The notes beneath the pieces were generated by a model. The model searched no databases, was not told the origin of the DNA, and worked only from the letters and a program-made list of their open reading frames with translations. This document shows, in pieces, positions 1 to 7,800 of a stretch of DNA of 31,318 nt. The stretch's first letter is position 1. Every line of letters starts with the position of its first letter. A program made the translations under genes and the position numbers. Source of the DNA: a virus; IMG/VR virus record IMGVR_UViG_3300033147_000062, positions 1 through 31,318 of that record; one strand, written 5' to 3'.

Positions 1-2
1 AC

Positions 3-995
3 ATGGTCGAAGCGCGCAAGCTGGAGATCGAAAAGGTGATGAAGCTGGAGAAGCTCCAGCTCGAACTGTTCTTCACGCACCCAGCTGGCAGCCTGTCGCT
101 CGTCGAGCTCAGAGAGAGAACACGGCTCGACCTCGAAGTGACAGGCAACGCCTACTGGGAGATCGTGCGCGATGGCCGCGGTCAGATCAGCATGTTGTCG
201 CACGCGCCGAGCATCGAGATGCGACTTCGTCCGCTCGACGCAGAGTCAGTCGAGGCCGCCGAGCCGCGACGCATCAGCGCAGTGAGCTTCCGAGAGATCA
301 AGATCCGCAAGCGCTACCGCACCTTCGTGCAACGCGTGAACGGCCAAGAGGTGCGCTTCTTCAAAGAGCTAGGCGACCCGCGCCTGGTGTCAGCGGTGAC
401 TGGCATCGCCTACACCAACGACGCCGCGGCAAAGAAGGCAGAGAAAAACTTTCTCCCTGCCACAGAGATGATGCACTTCAGGATCTACTCGCCGCTGAGC
501 GTCTACGGCGTGCCGCGATGGGTGGGCGCTACGCCGGCGGTGCTAGGCACGCGAGCGGCCGAAGAAGTCAACCTGCTCTACTTCGACAACAAGGCGGTGC
601 CACCGTTGGCGATCCTGGTGAGCGGCGGCACGCTAGCGCGCGGAGCCGTCCAGCGGATCAAGAATTACATTCGCGATCACATCAAAGGGCGCGACAACTT
701 TCACAGCATCTTGGTGCTCGAAGCAGAAGGCCGAGCGGCGATCGCTGGCTCGACGCCGCCACGCGTGCGCATCGAGCTAAAGCCGCTCACCGATGCGCAG
801 CAGCAAGACGCGCTCTTCATGAAGTACGACGAGCGCAACACCGAGAAGATCGGCGGCATGTTTCGGATCCCGCGCATCCTTCGCGGCGACGTGCGCGACT
901 TCAATCGTGCGACAGCCGACGCAGCGCTACGCTCGGCAGAGCAACAGGTATTCCAGCCTGAGCGCGTGAAAGTCGACTTCATGGTGGTTACCTGA
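3..995 (+). CDS. Phage portal protein, 5'-partial and frame-broken
   Basis: The portal forms the dodecameric ring at the capsid vertex through which DNA is packaged and to which the connector attaches. The visible 330 residues resemble the PBSX-type portal family. They contain LDLEVTGNAYWEIVRDG near residue 42, a segment on the MHFRIYSPLSVYGVPRW pattern near 155, a stretch around residue 235 where such portals read 'hsilvle', and EQQVFQPERVKVDF near the end. The true N-terminus lies upstream of the window, since the first visible residues already match a position roughly 100 residues into such proteins; the ATG at base 3 is probably internal. The frame ends abruptly at TGA 993-995, right after the FQPER motif. 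A portal-like C-terminal segment follows in a different frame (962-1348), so the gene looks broken by an indel. Family call is strong; the break could be real or a sequence error. Confidence 0.85.
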   Translation: MVEARKLEIEKVMKLEKLQLELFFTHPAGSLSLVELRERTRLDLEVTGNAYWEIVRDGRGQISMLSHAPSIEMRLRPLDAESVEAAEPRRISAVSFREIKIRKRYRTFVQRVNGQEVRFFKELGDPRLVSAVTGIAYTNDAAAKKAEKNFLPATEMMHFRIYSPLSVYGVPRWVGATPAVLGTRAAEEVNLLYFDNKAVPPLAILVSGGTLARGAVQRIKNYIRDHIKGRDNFHSILVLEAEGRAAIAGSTPPRVRIELKPLTDAQQQDALFMKYDERNTEKIGGMFRIPRILRGDVRDFNRATADAALRSAEQQVFQPERVKVDFMVVT

Positions 996-1348
996 CGCCG
1001 GAAGAAGCGCGCGCCATCGCAGGCCCACTCTTCGGCACAGATTTCAAGTCGATCGATCAGCCGTGGACGAAGGTGCCGCCAACGCTCTTCCAGGCCATGC
1101 TGCAGCAAGGCATCGGGCTACCGACGCAGCCGCAGGCGCCAGAGCAGAAGACCGACGACGGCTCGATGGTCGACCGACTGCTCGACATGCGCAACAGGCT
1201 CGAAGCTCGCGCCGACGAAGCTGCTGTGCTGGAGCTCAGCAAGTCGCGCGACGCCGAGCTCGACACCGTGCTGGTCAAGGTTCCCGCGTCAGAGTTTGCC
1301 AAGTGGGTCGAGCTCGGCGCAGCTGGTGATGCCAGTGCGGCACAGTAG
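962..1348 (+). pseudogene. Portal C-terminal segment, displaced into another frame
   Basis: This frame is open from base 962 to TAG 1346-1348 and reads GGYLTPEEARAIAGPLFG from about base 983, followed by DFKSIDQPWTKVPPTLFQ. The 'GYLTPEEAR' pattern is the usual start of the C-terminal part of PBSX-type portals. It lies one frame behind the upstream portal reading, consistent with a net deletion of 3n+1 or insertion of 3n+2 bases near 980-995. Homologues as I remember them carry some 30-40 residues between FQPER and this motif, so a deletion is more likely than a simple indel. The only early starts in this frame are a CTG near 992 and the GTG at 1073, and neither has a good ribosome site, so independent translation is doubtful. 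The end overlaps the next gene by about 20 bp, as expected for the natural portal terminus. Confidence 0.6.
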
Positions 1349-2408
1349 CGTCGACCTGGGCGACGCTCTCGCCGAGCTCGACGCAACTCTCGAGCTCGTC
1401 GGAGTCGCCCAGGTCGAGAAGGCAGGACCGAACCCGCTCAAGCCAAAGGGCTTCGACCAGCTGATCATCGAGCTAGAGCGAGACATACGGCGCGTCGTCG
1501 GCAAGCGCGAGCGCGAAGCCATCGCACGAATGATCCGCGATCTCGATCGCAACTGGTCAGGCATGACAGAGGCGGCAGCCGCAACGGTGATCGCTGCAGC
1601 CGTCGCCAACGTCGGCAAGCTCGGCCCAGTGCTGGCGAAGCCGGTCGGCGAAGTGGTGATGCGATCGTTCGGTGAAACAACGATCGCGAGCAACGCTGCA
1701 GCCGCCACACAATACAACGCGGTTAGCATAATGGGCTCGACCGACCTCGTAGACAATCGCGTCGTGAAGACGGTGCGCACGCGCCAGGCATTCTTCGTGC
1801 GCAACGAGTATGGCGTGCGACAGCAGCGGCTCTCTGCGATGGCGCGCAACATCGTCGCAGACGGAACGGCGAACGGCTTCACATCGAAGGCCATCAGCGA
1901 AACGCTGAGCGCCAGGCTCGGCGCTGCAGGCATCAATCGATCGGTGCACTACTACCGATCGGTCGCCGGAATCTACCAGGCGCGCGCTCGAAGCTACGGG
2001 CTGCTGCGCAGCTTCGCAGACGGCGGCATCGATCGATTTCGCTTCGAGGCCGTGCTCGACAAACAGACGACGGAGCAGTGCCGCTTCATGCACGGCAAGA
2101 CGTTCAGCGTGCCGCGCGCGCTGAAGTCGTTCAACGATGTGACAGGCGCCGGCCCAGAGTCGGTGTATGCGCTACAGCCGTTTATGAACACCGGCCGCGA
2201 CGCCAACGGAAACTCGATCCTGTACTACAGCAAAGGGCAAGGCGGGCCCCGCGTTCAGGTCGCGCGCGTCGACACGCCAGGCGTCGGAGCGGCCGACCGC
2301 CGCGGGGGCTACAGTCGCGCTATGTCGAGCAGTAGGCTAGAGTCAGCAGGCATCACGACCCCGCCGCTTCACGGGCTGTGCAGGTCGACAATTCTCGCAG
2401 AGGTATGA
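1329..2408 (+). CDS. Mu gpF-like head morphogenesis protein (minor capsid)
   Basis: A 359-residue protein directly after the portal, the normal place for the Mu gpF/SPP1 gp7-type minor head protein that associates with the portal during head assembly. The C-terminal half shows the family signature: VLDKQTTEQCRFMHGKTF around residues 241-258 and TPPLHGLCRSTILAEV at the very end, i.e. the conserved D-x-x-T-x-x-C-x-x-x-H-G and P-P-x-H-x-x-C-R pairs. The N-terminal half is helical and Ala-rich. I chose ATG 1329 because it overlaps the portal end by only 20 bp; an in-frame TTG at 1296 would add 11 residues of doubtful value. The stop TGA overlaps the region just before the next start. Confidence 0.82.
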   Translation: MPVRHSSVDLGDALAELDATLELVGVAQVEKAGPNPLKPKGFDQLIIELERDIRRVVGKREREAIARMIRDLDRNWSGMTEAAAATVIAAAVANVGKLGPVLAKPVGEVVMRSFGETTIASNAAAATQYNAVSIMGSTDLVDNRVVKTVRTRQAFFVRNEYGVRQQRLSAMARNIVADGTANGFTSKAISETLSARLGAAGINRSVHYYRSVAGIYQARARSYGLLRSFADGGIDRFRFEAVLDKQTTEQCRFMHGKTFSVPRALKSFNDVTGAGPESVYALQPFMNTGRDANGNSILYYSKGQGGPRVQVARVDTPGVGAADRRGGYSRAMSSSRLESAGITTPPLHGLCRSTILAEV

Positions 2409-2410
2409 TC

Positions 2411-3286
2411 ATGACCGCAGACGTCGTCGACATTCGCAAAGCAACGAACCAGATCAGCGGGCTGATCTCAGCCGTCGGACTGGAGCAGGCTTGGACTGCC
2501 GTAGCCAACGCGCAAGAAGATCAGCTGGGCGCCGACGAGCGCGACGCCGTCATGCGTGAGATCACCACGCTGCAGCTCGTCAAGGCCGGCGAGCTCGTGA
2601 AGACAACCGGGCTCACACCCGAAGTCGTGCAGCTGCTGCAGCTGTTGATCAACCTGATGGCCGGCGACCCAGGCCTGGCACCGGGCACGCCCACCGAAGA
2701 CGCTCCGCCACCGGTCGAGCAGGCTCACACGCCAGCACCACCGCCGGCAGCGGCCGCACCAGCCGCCGCACCTGCGCCAGTCGCACCGACCGCCAAGGAT
2801 CTGCCGGCGCCGCTGGCGAACGCTGGCACCGCACCGCTGCACGACGACCCCGCCGATCTGCCCGATGCGAACAAGGGCACCTATGGCCAGACGGCCGACG
2901 GTGAAAAGAGCTTCACCGAGACCGGCAAAGATGTGACCCAGAAGGATCTGCCGCCACCGCAGAAGGATCCGCAGCCGAGCTCGGCGCAGAAGGATCCGCC
3001 GATCGCGACGCCGCAGGCCGACGCCGTGCGAGGTGGCAGCGGCGGCGGCGGCAAAGAGGGCGGCGACGCCAACGCGCTCGACGCGCCCCAGAAGGACGCA
3101 CCGCTGACGTCGCCCCAGAAGGACCCGCAGCCAGGCACGCCGACACGCAAGGCGGCGCAGGTGCAGAAGGATGCGCGCACCGGGCTGCCGCTCGCGAGCT
3201 CGCCTGGCTTCTGGCACGAGGCAGACATCGGCAAGAAGACGAACCCGCTACTCGACCGCCCACGCCACCGCAAGACCACGCGCTGA
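2411..3286 (+). CDS. Pro/Ala-rich head-module protein with QKD repeats, function unknown
   Basis: A 291-residue protein. The N-terminal ~90 residues are an ordinary helical domain (RKATNQISGLISAVGLEQAW onward, ending near LLQLLINLMAGDPG). The rest is a Pro/Ala/Gln/Asp-rich, probably disordered linker with six QKD motifs, several as PQKDP. ATG 2411 is preferred over ATG 2405 and GTG 2378 because AGAGG at 2399-2403 lies 7 bases before it. The gene begins 2 bp after the stop of the gpF-like gene and ends 9 bp before the protease fusion, so it is translated as part of the head operon. A role as a minor head or scaffold-associated protein is only inferred from position. The repeats could be a flexible spacer or sites for the downstream protease. 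Confidence 0.75.
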   Translation: MTADVVDIRKATNQISGLISAVGLEQAWTAVANAQEDQLGADERDAVMREITTLQLVKAGELVKTTGLTPEVVQLLQLLINLMAGDPGLAPGTPTEDAPPPVEQAHTPAPPPAAAAPAAAPAPVAPTAKDLPAPLANAGTAPLHDDPADLPDANKGTYGQTADGEKSFTETGKDVTQKDLPPPQKDPQPSSAQKDPPIATPQADAVRGGSGGGGKEGGDANALDAPQKDAPLTSPQKDPQPGTPTRKAAQVQKDARTGLPLASSPGFWHEADIGKKTNPLLDRPRHRKTTR

Positions 3287-3295
3287 GCATGCGAG

Positions 3296-5671
3296 GTGCC
3301 AGAGCCGCTCGAAAAGAAGAAAAACCGTCCCGGATATGAGGGCGAGGCAGAGCGGCGAGAGCGCAAGCGAGCGCGCGACGCCATCAACGGCGCGATCCGT
3401 TACGGCACCATAAAGAAGGGCCCATGCCGTCGGCAAAACACGGGCCAGGGCGAATGCACCGGCCGGATCATTGCCCACCACTATCGAGGCTACGACAAGG
3501 CCAACGCGCTGAAGGTTCACTGGTACTGCGACCACCACCACACCCAGGTGCACCACGAGCTCGGCGATCGGGCGCACTACAAGAAGGCGACGAGTTCGCC
3601 GACCCCCGCGAGCTTCGTCGAGCTCGTGCGCGCGCTCGACTTCGGCAAGCGGGTGCACGGCCGGCGCTACGTTCACGTCGACGCGCTGAAAGGCACCGAG
3701 CTCGCCGACGTCATCGACGACGCGCTCTCGAAGCATGGGCTCGACCTGCGCGCAGGCGACGGCGACGCCAACGTGATCAAGCTCAGCGAGCGAGAGCCGT
3801 CGCTCAAAGTGTCGCTGCTGACCTATCGCTTCTTCGACGAGCTCGGCTACCCTGAGCTCGCGCGCAGCGTGCAGGTTGACCTGGGGACCGGCGAGCACCA
3901 GGTGCGATCATACGGGCGCGAGAACCCGCCGATCCTGCACCGCAAAGAAGAGCTGCTGCGCAGCGACGATCCGAGGCGCGAGACATTCGAGAAGCTCACC
4001 GCCCAGGCCGAAGCCGCAGGTCTCTTCGACGGCGAGCTGAACACGATCGGCACATTGCGTGGATGGCATAAACGACTCGACGCGAAGGGGCTCAGAGTGG
4101 ACGGCAACAGGCTACTGACGACGACGAAGCAAGAGGCCGTCAAGCGCTGGCTGCAGAAGCGAGAGAACGTCGTCGGCTGGAATACCGCGATCAGCAGAAC
4201 GTCGCCCAGCAAGCCGAGCCGCTGGCTCATCGAGCATGGGCTGCTCAAAGGGCGCGTGCTCGACTATGGCTGCGGCCGCGGCGACCTGTCGAAGGCCGAG
4301 CCACCGATCCCGAATTTGCAAGAGTGGGATCCACACTGGAGCGACAACGAGCCGAGCGGCGTCTTCGACACCGTCGTCTGCAATTACGTGCTTAACGTTC
4401 TGGAGCCTGGCGATGTGAACGCCATCATCGCCGACGTGCGTAGCAAGTTGTCGCCGACCGGCCGCGCGTTCTTCTCAGTGCGGCGCGACATCAAAACCGA
4501 AGGCGACAACGGCCGCGGCGGTCAGCAGCACACCGTCGAGCTCGACCTGCCAACGCTCGTCGAGCTCGCCGGCGCCTTCGCGATCTACGAGCTGCGTGCA
4601 GAGCGCACCACGACCAAGTCGCAGATGCGTGAGCTGATGCGCCTGGCGCTCACGTTCACATCGAAGCAAGACGTCGCCGACAAGCTGGAAGCGACCACCT
4701 TCCAAGACATCGAGCTGCTGATCGATCGGCCGAAGGGCTTCGTGCAGACCGGCGTCGCCGAAGACGGCACCGAGTGGGCTCGAGAGTTTCTCTTCGACAA
4801 CGGCTTCATTCGCGGCACGCGCGGCGGCGACGGCGAAGGGCTCGACGTCTTCGTGGGCAACCAGGCCGACGCACCGATCGCATATTGGATCACGCAGCGC
4901 GACAGCTCTGGCGCCTTCGACGAGTTCAAGGTGATGCTTGGATTCACCAACCAGGCCGACGCGATCGACGCCTACCTGGCGCACGTGCCAGCGGAATTTT
5001 TCGCCGGCGTGCAAGAGGTCACGGTCGAGGCCATGAAGGCGCTGCTCGGCCTAGAGCCGGCGGTGATGATACAACAGGGGGCGACCATGAAGGCACTTGA
5101 CGATCTGCAGGCGGCGGTGACGAAGGGCGACACCAGCGACGAGCTGCGCGAGTCGGTTGCGCGCGAGCTGCTGCTGGAGCTCTACCGAGCTGAGCCCGAA
5201 GCAGTGACGAAGTGCATCGCGGAGATCGCCAGCCAGGCCGGCGCCCCGCTGCCGCTCGAAGAGTACCGCCCGCAGGTGCTCGACCTGGAGCGCGCGCACG
5301 TCTGCAAGGTGGCTGGCGAGGCCGAGGCCGAAGAGCGCACCGTGCTCGGCGTCGTGCTGGAGCCCGACGTGACCGACAGCCAGGGCGACACCTACGACGT
5401 GCGCACCATCAAAGAGACGGCGCACCTGTGGCTGACGGACTATCGCAACATCGGGCTGCAGCACAAGGCGCTCGTCAACCGGCACGTGAAGGTTGTCGAG
5501 AGCTACATCGCACCGATCGACATGGTGATCGAGGGCACCAGCGTGAAGGCTGGCACCTGGCTGATCAAGGTTCGGATCGAAGACGACGAGCTCTGGGCCC
5601 AGGTCAAGAGCGGCGAGCTCACGGGCTTCTCGATCGCCGGCTTCGCGACGCGCAAGCCAGTGGCAGCCTGA
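3296..5671 (+). CDS. Multidomain fusion: HNH-like Zn domain, methyltransferase, InPase-like domain, XkdF-type prohead protease
   Basis: A 791-residue protein in the prohead-protease position. Domains by eye: residues 40-90, an HNH-like Zn domain (C44, C54, H61-H62, C78, HH-x4-HH); 105-272, a segment with VHGRRYVHVDAL, NPPILHRKE and IGTLRGWHKRL, like the C-terminal part of DNA-phosphorothioation-associated putative methyltransferases; 290-435, a SAM methyltransferase (motif I VLDYGCGRGD at 321-330, EWDPHW, NYVLNVLE, FFSVRRDIK, FAIYEL); 475-585, an inorganic-pyrophosphatase-like domain known from phage polyvalent proteins (PKGFVQTG, GDGEGLDVFVG, FDEFKVMLGF); 665-790, an XkdF-type serine protease (LGVVLEPDVTDSQGDTY, H723, VVESYIAP, GTWLIKV, GFSIAGF with S779). 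The family protease alone is under half this size. GTG 3296 is the only plausible start. The protease part is the surest call; the joint function is unknown. Confidence 0.85.
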   Translation: MPEPLEKKKNRPGYEGEAERRERKRARDAINGAIRYGTIKKGPCRRQNTGQGECTGRIIAHHYRGYDKANALKVHWYCDHHHTQVHHELGDRAHYKKATSSPTPASFVELVRALDFGKRVHGRRYVHVDALKGTELADVIDDALSKHGLDLRAGDGDANVIKLSEREPSLKVSLLTYRFFDELGYPELARSVQVDLGTGEHQVRSYGRENPPILHRKEELLRSDDPRRETFEKLTAQAEAAGLFDGELNTIGTLRGWHKRLDAKGLRVDGNRLLTTTKQEAVKRWLQKRENVVGWNTAISRTSPSKPSRWLIEHGLLKGRVLDYGCGRGDLSKAEPPIPNLQEWDPHWSDNEPSGVFDTVVCNYVLNVLEPGDVNAIIADVRSKLSPTGRAFFSVRRDIKTEGDNGRGGQQHTVELDLPTLVELAGAFAIYELRAERTTTKSQMRELMRLALTFTSKQDVADKLEATTFQDIELLIDRPKGFVQTGVAEDGTEWAREFLFDNGFIRGTRGGDGEGLDVFVGNQADAPIAYWITQRDSSGAFDEFKVMLGFTNQADAIDAYLAHVPAEFFAGVQEVTVEAMKALLGLEPAVMIQQGATMKALDDLQAAVTKGDTSDELRESVARELLLELYRAEPEAVTKCIAEIASQAGAPLPLEEYRPQVLDLERAHVCKVAGEAEAEERTVLGVVLEPDVTDSQGDTYDVRTIKETAHLWLTDYRNIGLQHKALVNRHVKVVESYIAPIDMVIEGTSVKAGTWLIKVRIEDDELWAQVKSGELTGFSIAGFATRKPVAA
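5076..5089 (+). promoter_or_regulatory. Likely internal translation start for a free protease form
   Basis: AGGGGG at 5076-5081 stands 5 bases before an in-frame ATG (5087-5089) inside the fusion gene. Starting there gives a 194-residue product (5087-5671) containing the whole XkdF-type protease and nothing of the nuclease, methyltransferase or pyrophosphatase-like domains. This ribosome-site match is better than that of the full-length GTG start at 3296. An in-frame ATG at 5066 is a weaker alternative. Inferred from sequence only. Confidence 0.45.
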
Positions 5672-5677
5672 CGGCGC

Positions 5678-5731
5678 AGCGCGGCACAACTTGACCCACT
5701 GTGGCAGCCTGTTACCGTTGCCGGCAGGACA
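5678..5731 (+). promoter_or_regulatory. Promoter-like element, copy A
   Basis: TTGACC (5691-5696), a 16-bp spacer and TACCGT (5713-5718), the latter preceded by TG-N as in extended -10 promoters. The block upstream (CAGCGCGGCACAAC) and the CGTTGC block at the -10 recur almost unchanged at 20901-20952, with the same spacing. It precedes the scaffold and major capsid genes, so it probably boosts their transcription. Confidence 0.6.
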
Positions 5732-6748
5732 GTGGCACAGGCGGCAATCCAAAAAGCGCAGGAGCGCGAAGCCAAGACGAGGCTCACCGACATCATCACG
5801 CAAGAGGTGTCGCTCGTCGATATGGCCGCAAACCTGCGCCGATTCATTGCGATCAAGCGAGGCGAAATGCAACCAGCAGACGAGACCACGAAGGACGCAC
5901 CAGCCGCACCGCAGCCGCCGGCCGCGGCACAGCCTGCGCCAGATGCGCCACCTGCGCCAACCGAGAAGGCGCCACTCGCTCTGCCGGCTGCCGCGAAGCA
6001 GACCATGATGGACGGGCTCGCAGGCGTGCTCGAACAGCTGACGGCCGTCGCGACCATCGTCGGCGAAGCCGGGGTCGACGAAGCTGCCGCGGTGCCGCCT
6101 GAGCTCGTGCAGATGCTCGGCGATCTGAGCATGATGCTCACCGGCCTGGCCGACCAGTTCGCCGCACCTGCGCCAGCTGGCGAGCCGGAAGGCGAAGCCG
6201 CACCGGCCGAGATGGCAACCGGCGACGAAGACGAAGACGGCGAAGAAGACGAAGAGCAGAAGGCGGCGACCGGCGACGACGAAGAGCAAGAGAAGGCGAA
6301 GGCCGACGACGAAGACGGCGACGTCGCCAAGGCCGGCCGCAAGATCGCAGGCCGTCGCCTGAAGAAGCTCGTCTCGCTGTCGAGCGAGCTCGCCAAGCTG
6401 CTCGAAGAGCTCGGCCACGACCCAGGCAACGTCGCGAAGAGCGCCACTGCTGACGACGACACCGACACCGAGGGCGACGAGCTCGTGGCGAAGGTGGCGA
6501 AGGCCGTGCTCGCCGAGCTCGCGCCGCAGCTCGACGACGTGAAGAAGGCCGTCGTCAACAAGACCGACGCTGAGGCGGCGGCAGTCGCGAAGGCGAACGA
6601 CAAGGTCGCAGAGCTGAGCGCAGCTCTGCGCTCACCAGGCGAGAGCCGGGTGGGCACCAACGAAGGATCGGGCAAAGCGGACGGCACGGTCTGGGCGAAC
6701 GACATGGCAGCCGACGTGGCGAAGCGACGCTTCGCTGAGGCAGGCTAA
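5732..6748 (+). CDS. Acidic scaffold-like head assembly protein
   Basis: A 338-residue protein between the prohead protease and the major capsid gene, the usual place of the scaffold. Residues 25-45 read EVSLVDMAANLRRFIAIKR, a motif seen in proteins next to or fused with XkdF-type proteases. Then come a Pro/Ala-rich stretch (residues ~50-90), a helical segment, a highly acidic run of Asp/Glu (about 160-200), and a helical C-terminal half rich in Lys, Glu and Ala that ends in GTVWANDMAADVAKRRFAEAG. Such charge-rich helical composition fits a scaffold that is degraded by the protease during maturation. The start is GTG 5732, with AGGA shortly upstream and a promoter-like element in front. The scaffold role is inferred from context and composition, not from a recognised domain. 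Confidence 0.65.
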   Translation: MAQAAIQKAQEREAKTRLTDIITQEVSLVDMAANLRRFIAIKRGEMQPADETTKDAPAAPQPPAAAQPAPDAPPAPTEKAPLALPAAAKQTMMDGLAGVLEQLTAVATIVGEAGVDEAAAVPPELVQMLGDLSMMLTGLADQFAAPAPAGEPEGEAAPAEMATGDEDEDGEEDEEQKAATGDDEEQEKAKADDEDGDVAKAGRKIAGRRLKKLVSLSSELAKLLEELGHDPGNVAKSATADDDTDTEGDELVAKVAKAVLAELAPQLDDVKKAVVNKTDAEAAAVAKANDKVAELSAALRSPGESRVGTNEGSGKADGTVWANDMAADVAKRRFAEAG

Positions 6749-6799
6749 GGAGCCGACTAACACAGGCGGCTTCGCAGCCACCACCTACGAGGATTGAAC

Positions 6800-7744
6800 A
6801 TGGCATCGAATCAAACTTTCATCGAGAAGGCCGACCTCGCCGTCTCTGACCTGGTGACCGAAGGCGGCTTCCTGAACGCAGAGCAGGCTCGCGAGTTCTT
6901 CGAGATCATGATCGAAGACTCCGTGCTGATGGGTCTGCTCACCGTCAAGCCCATGACGTCGCCGAGCTTCGAGCTCAGCAAGATGGGCTTCCTGGGTCGC
7001 GTTCTTCGCGGCGCTGTCGAGGGGCAGGGCCTGGGCGATGGCGAGCGCGTTCGTCCGAACCTGGGCAAGACCACGCTCACAACGGTCGAGTTCATCGCCG
7101 AAGTGCGCGTGCCCTACGCGGCAGTCGAAGACAACGTGGCGCAGGGGCAGTTCGTTCCGTTCGTCATGCAGCTGCTCGGCAAGGCAGTCGCGCGCGACAT
7201 CGAAGACATCGTGATCAACGGCGACACCGCCGGCGGCGATCCTGTGCTCGACAAGCTCGACGGCTTCCTGAAGCAGGCGACGTCGCTCGTCGTGACAACC
7301 GGGCAGACTCGTCTGACCAAGTCGATCCTGAAGCAGATGGCGCAGACGATGCCGTCGCAGTTCTTCCGCGGCTCGCAGGGGATGGCCTACATCACCAGCA
7401 AGAATGCGGTGATCGACTACGCCGACTCGCTCGCTTCTCGAGCGACGCCGCTCGGCGACAAGATGCTCGTCGAGGCTGCTGACGCCGAGTACAACTCGAC
7501 GCCGGTCATCGCGATCCCCAAGTTCCCCGAAGACCTGGGCGGCGGCACGAACGAGACAAACGTTCTCTACTCGGAGATCAAGAACATGGTGGTCGGTATC
7601 CAGCGCGACGTGCGCATCGAGACCGATCGCGACATCAGCGCACGAGAGTGGATCATCGTCACTACCGTGCGCTTCGATGCGAAGTTCACGCACGAGCCGG
7701 CGGTGGTCAAGGCGACCGAGGTGCTCGCGAGCGCAGGGCCCTAA
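6800..7744 (+). CDS. Major capsid protein (HK97-fold type)
   Basis: A 314-residue protein that builds the icosahedral shell. It shows the pattern of HK97-fold capsid proteins: an N-terminal helical arm, a central stretch FIAEVRVPYAAVEDNVAQG, then a helix LLGKAVARDIEDIVINGD typical of the spine helix and loop, and a C-terminal part reading VVGIQRDVRIETDRDISA and REWIIVTTVRFDAKFTHEPA. ATG 6800 is chosen because GAGG at 6788-6791 stands 8 bases before it; the TTG at 6794 is inside that spacer. Position after protease and scaffold genes and before small head-surface candidates is exactly that of a capsid gene. Codon use is strongly GC-ending with many CTC, GTC and GAC codons, as expected for a highly expressed gene here. 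Confidence 0.88.
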   Translation: MASNQTFIEKADLAVSDLVTEGGFLNAEQAREFFEIMIEDSVLMGLLTVKPMTSPSFELSKMGFLGRVLRGAVEGQGLGDGERVRPNLGKTTLTTVEFIAEVRVPYAAVEDNVAQGQFVPFVMQLLGKAVARDIEDIVINGDTAGGDPVLDKLDGFLKQATSLVVTTGQTRLTKSILKQMAQTMPSQFFRGSQGMAYITSKNAVIDYADSLASRATPLGDKMLVEAADAEYNSTPVIAIPKFPEDLGGGTNETNVLYSEIKNMVVGIQRDVRIETDRDISAREWIIVTTVRFDAKFTHEPAVVKATEVLASAGP

Positions 7745-7800
7745 TCCCTAGCAGCTGACACCACATCACAACCACCAACGGACTAACGGAGAAATCACAC

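Noticed and set aside
2800-3180. CRISPR-like or minisatellite array in the QKD region
   Set aside because: Repeat units are short, uneven and in frame; they are coding repeats, with no spacers.
5051-6705. Antisense frames opposite the protease and scaffold genes
   Set aside because: Low-complexity Ser or Leu/Arg runs mirroring acidic codons of the scaffold; no start signal.
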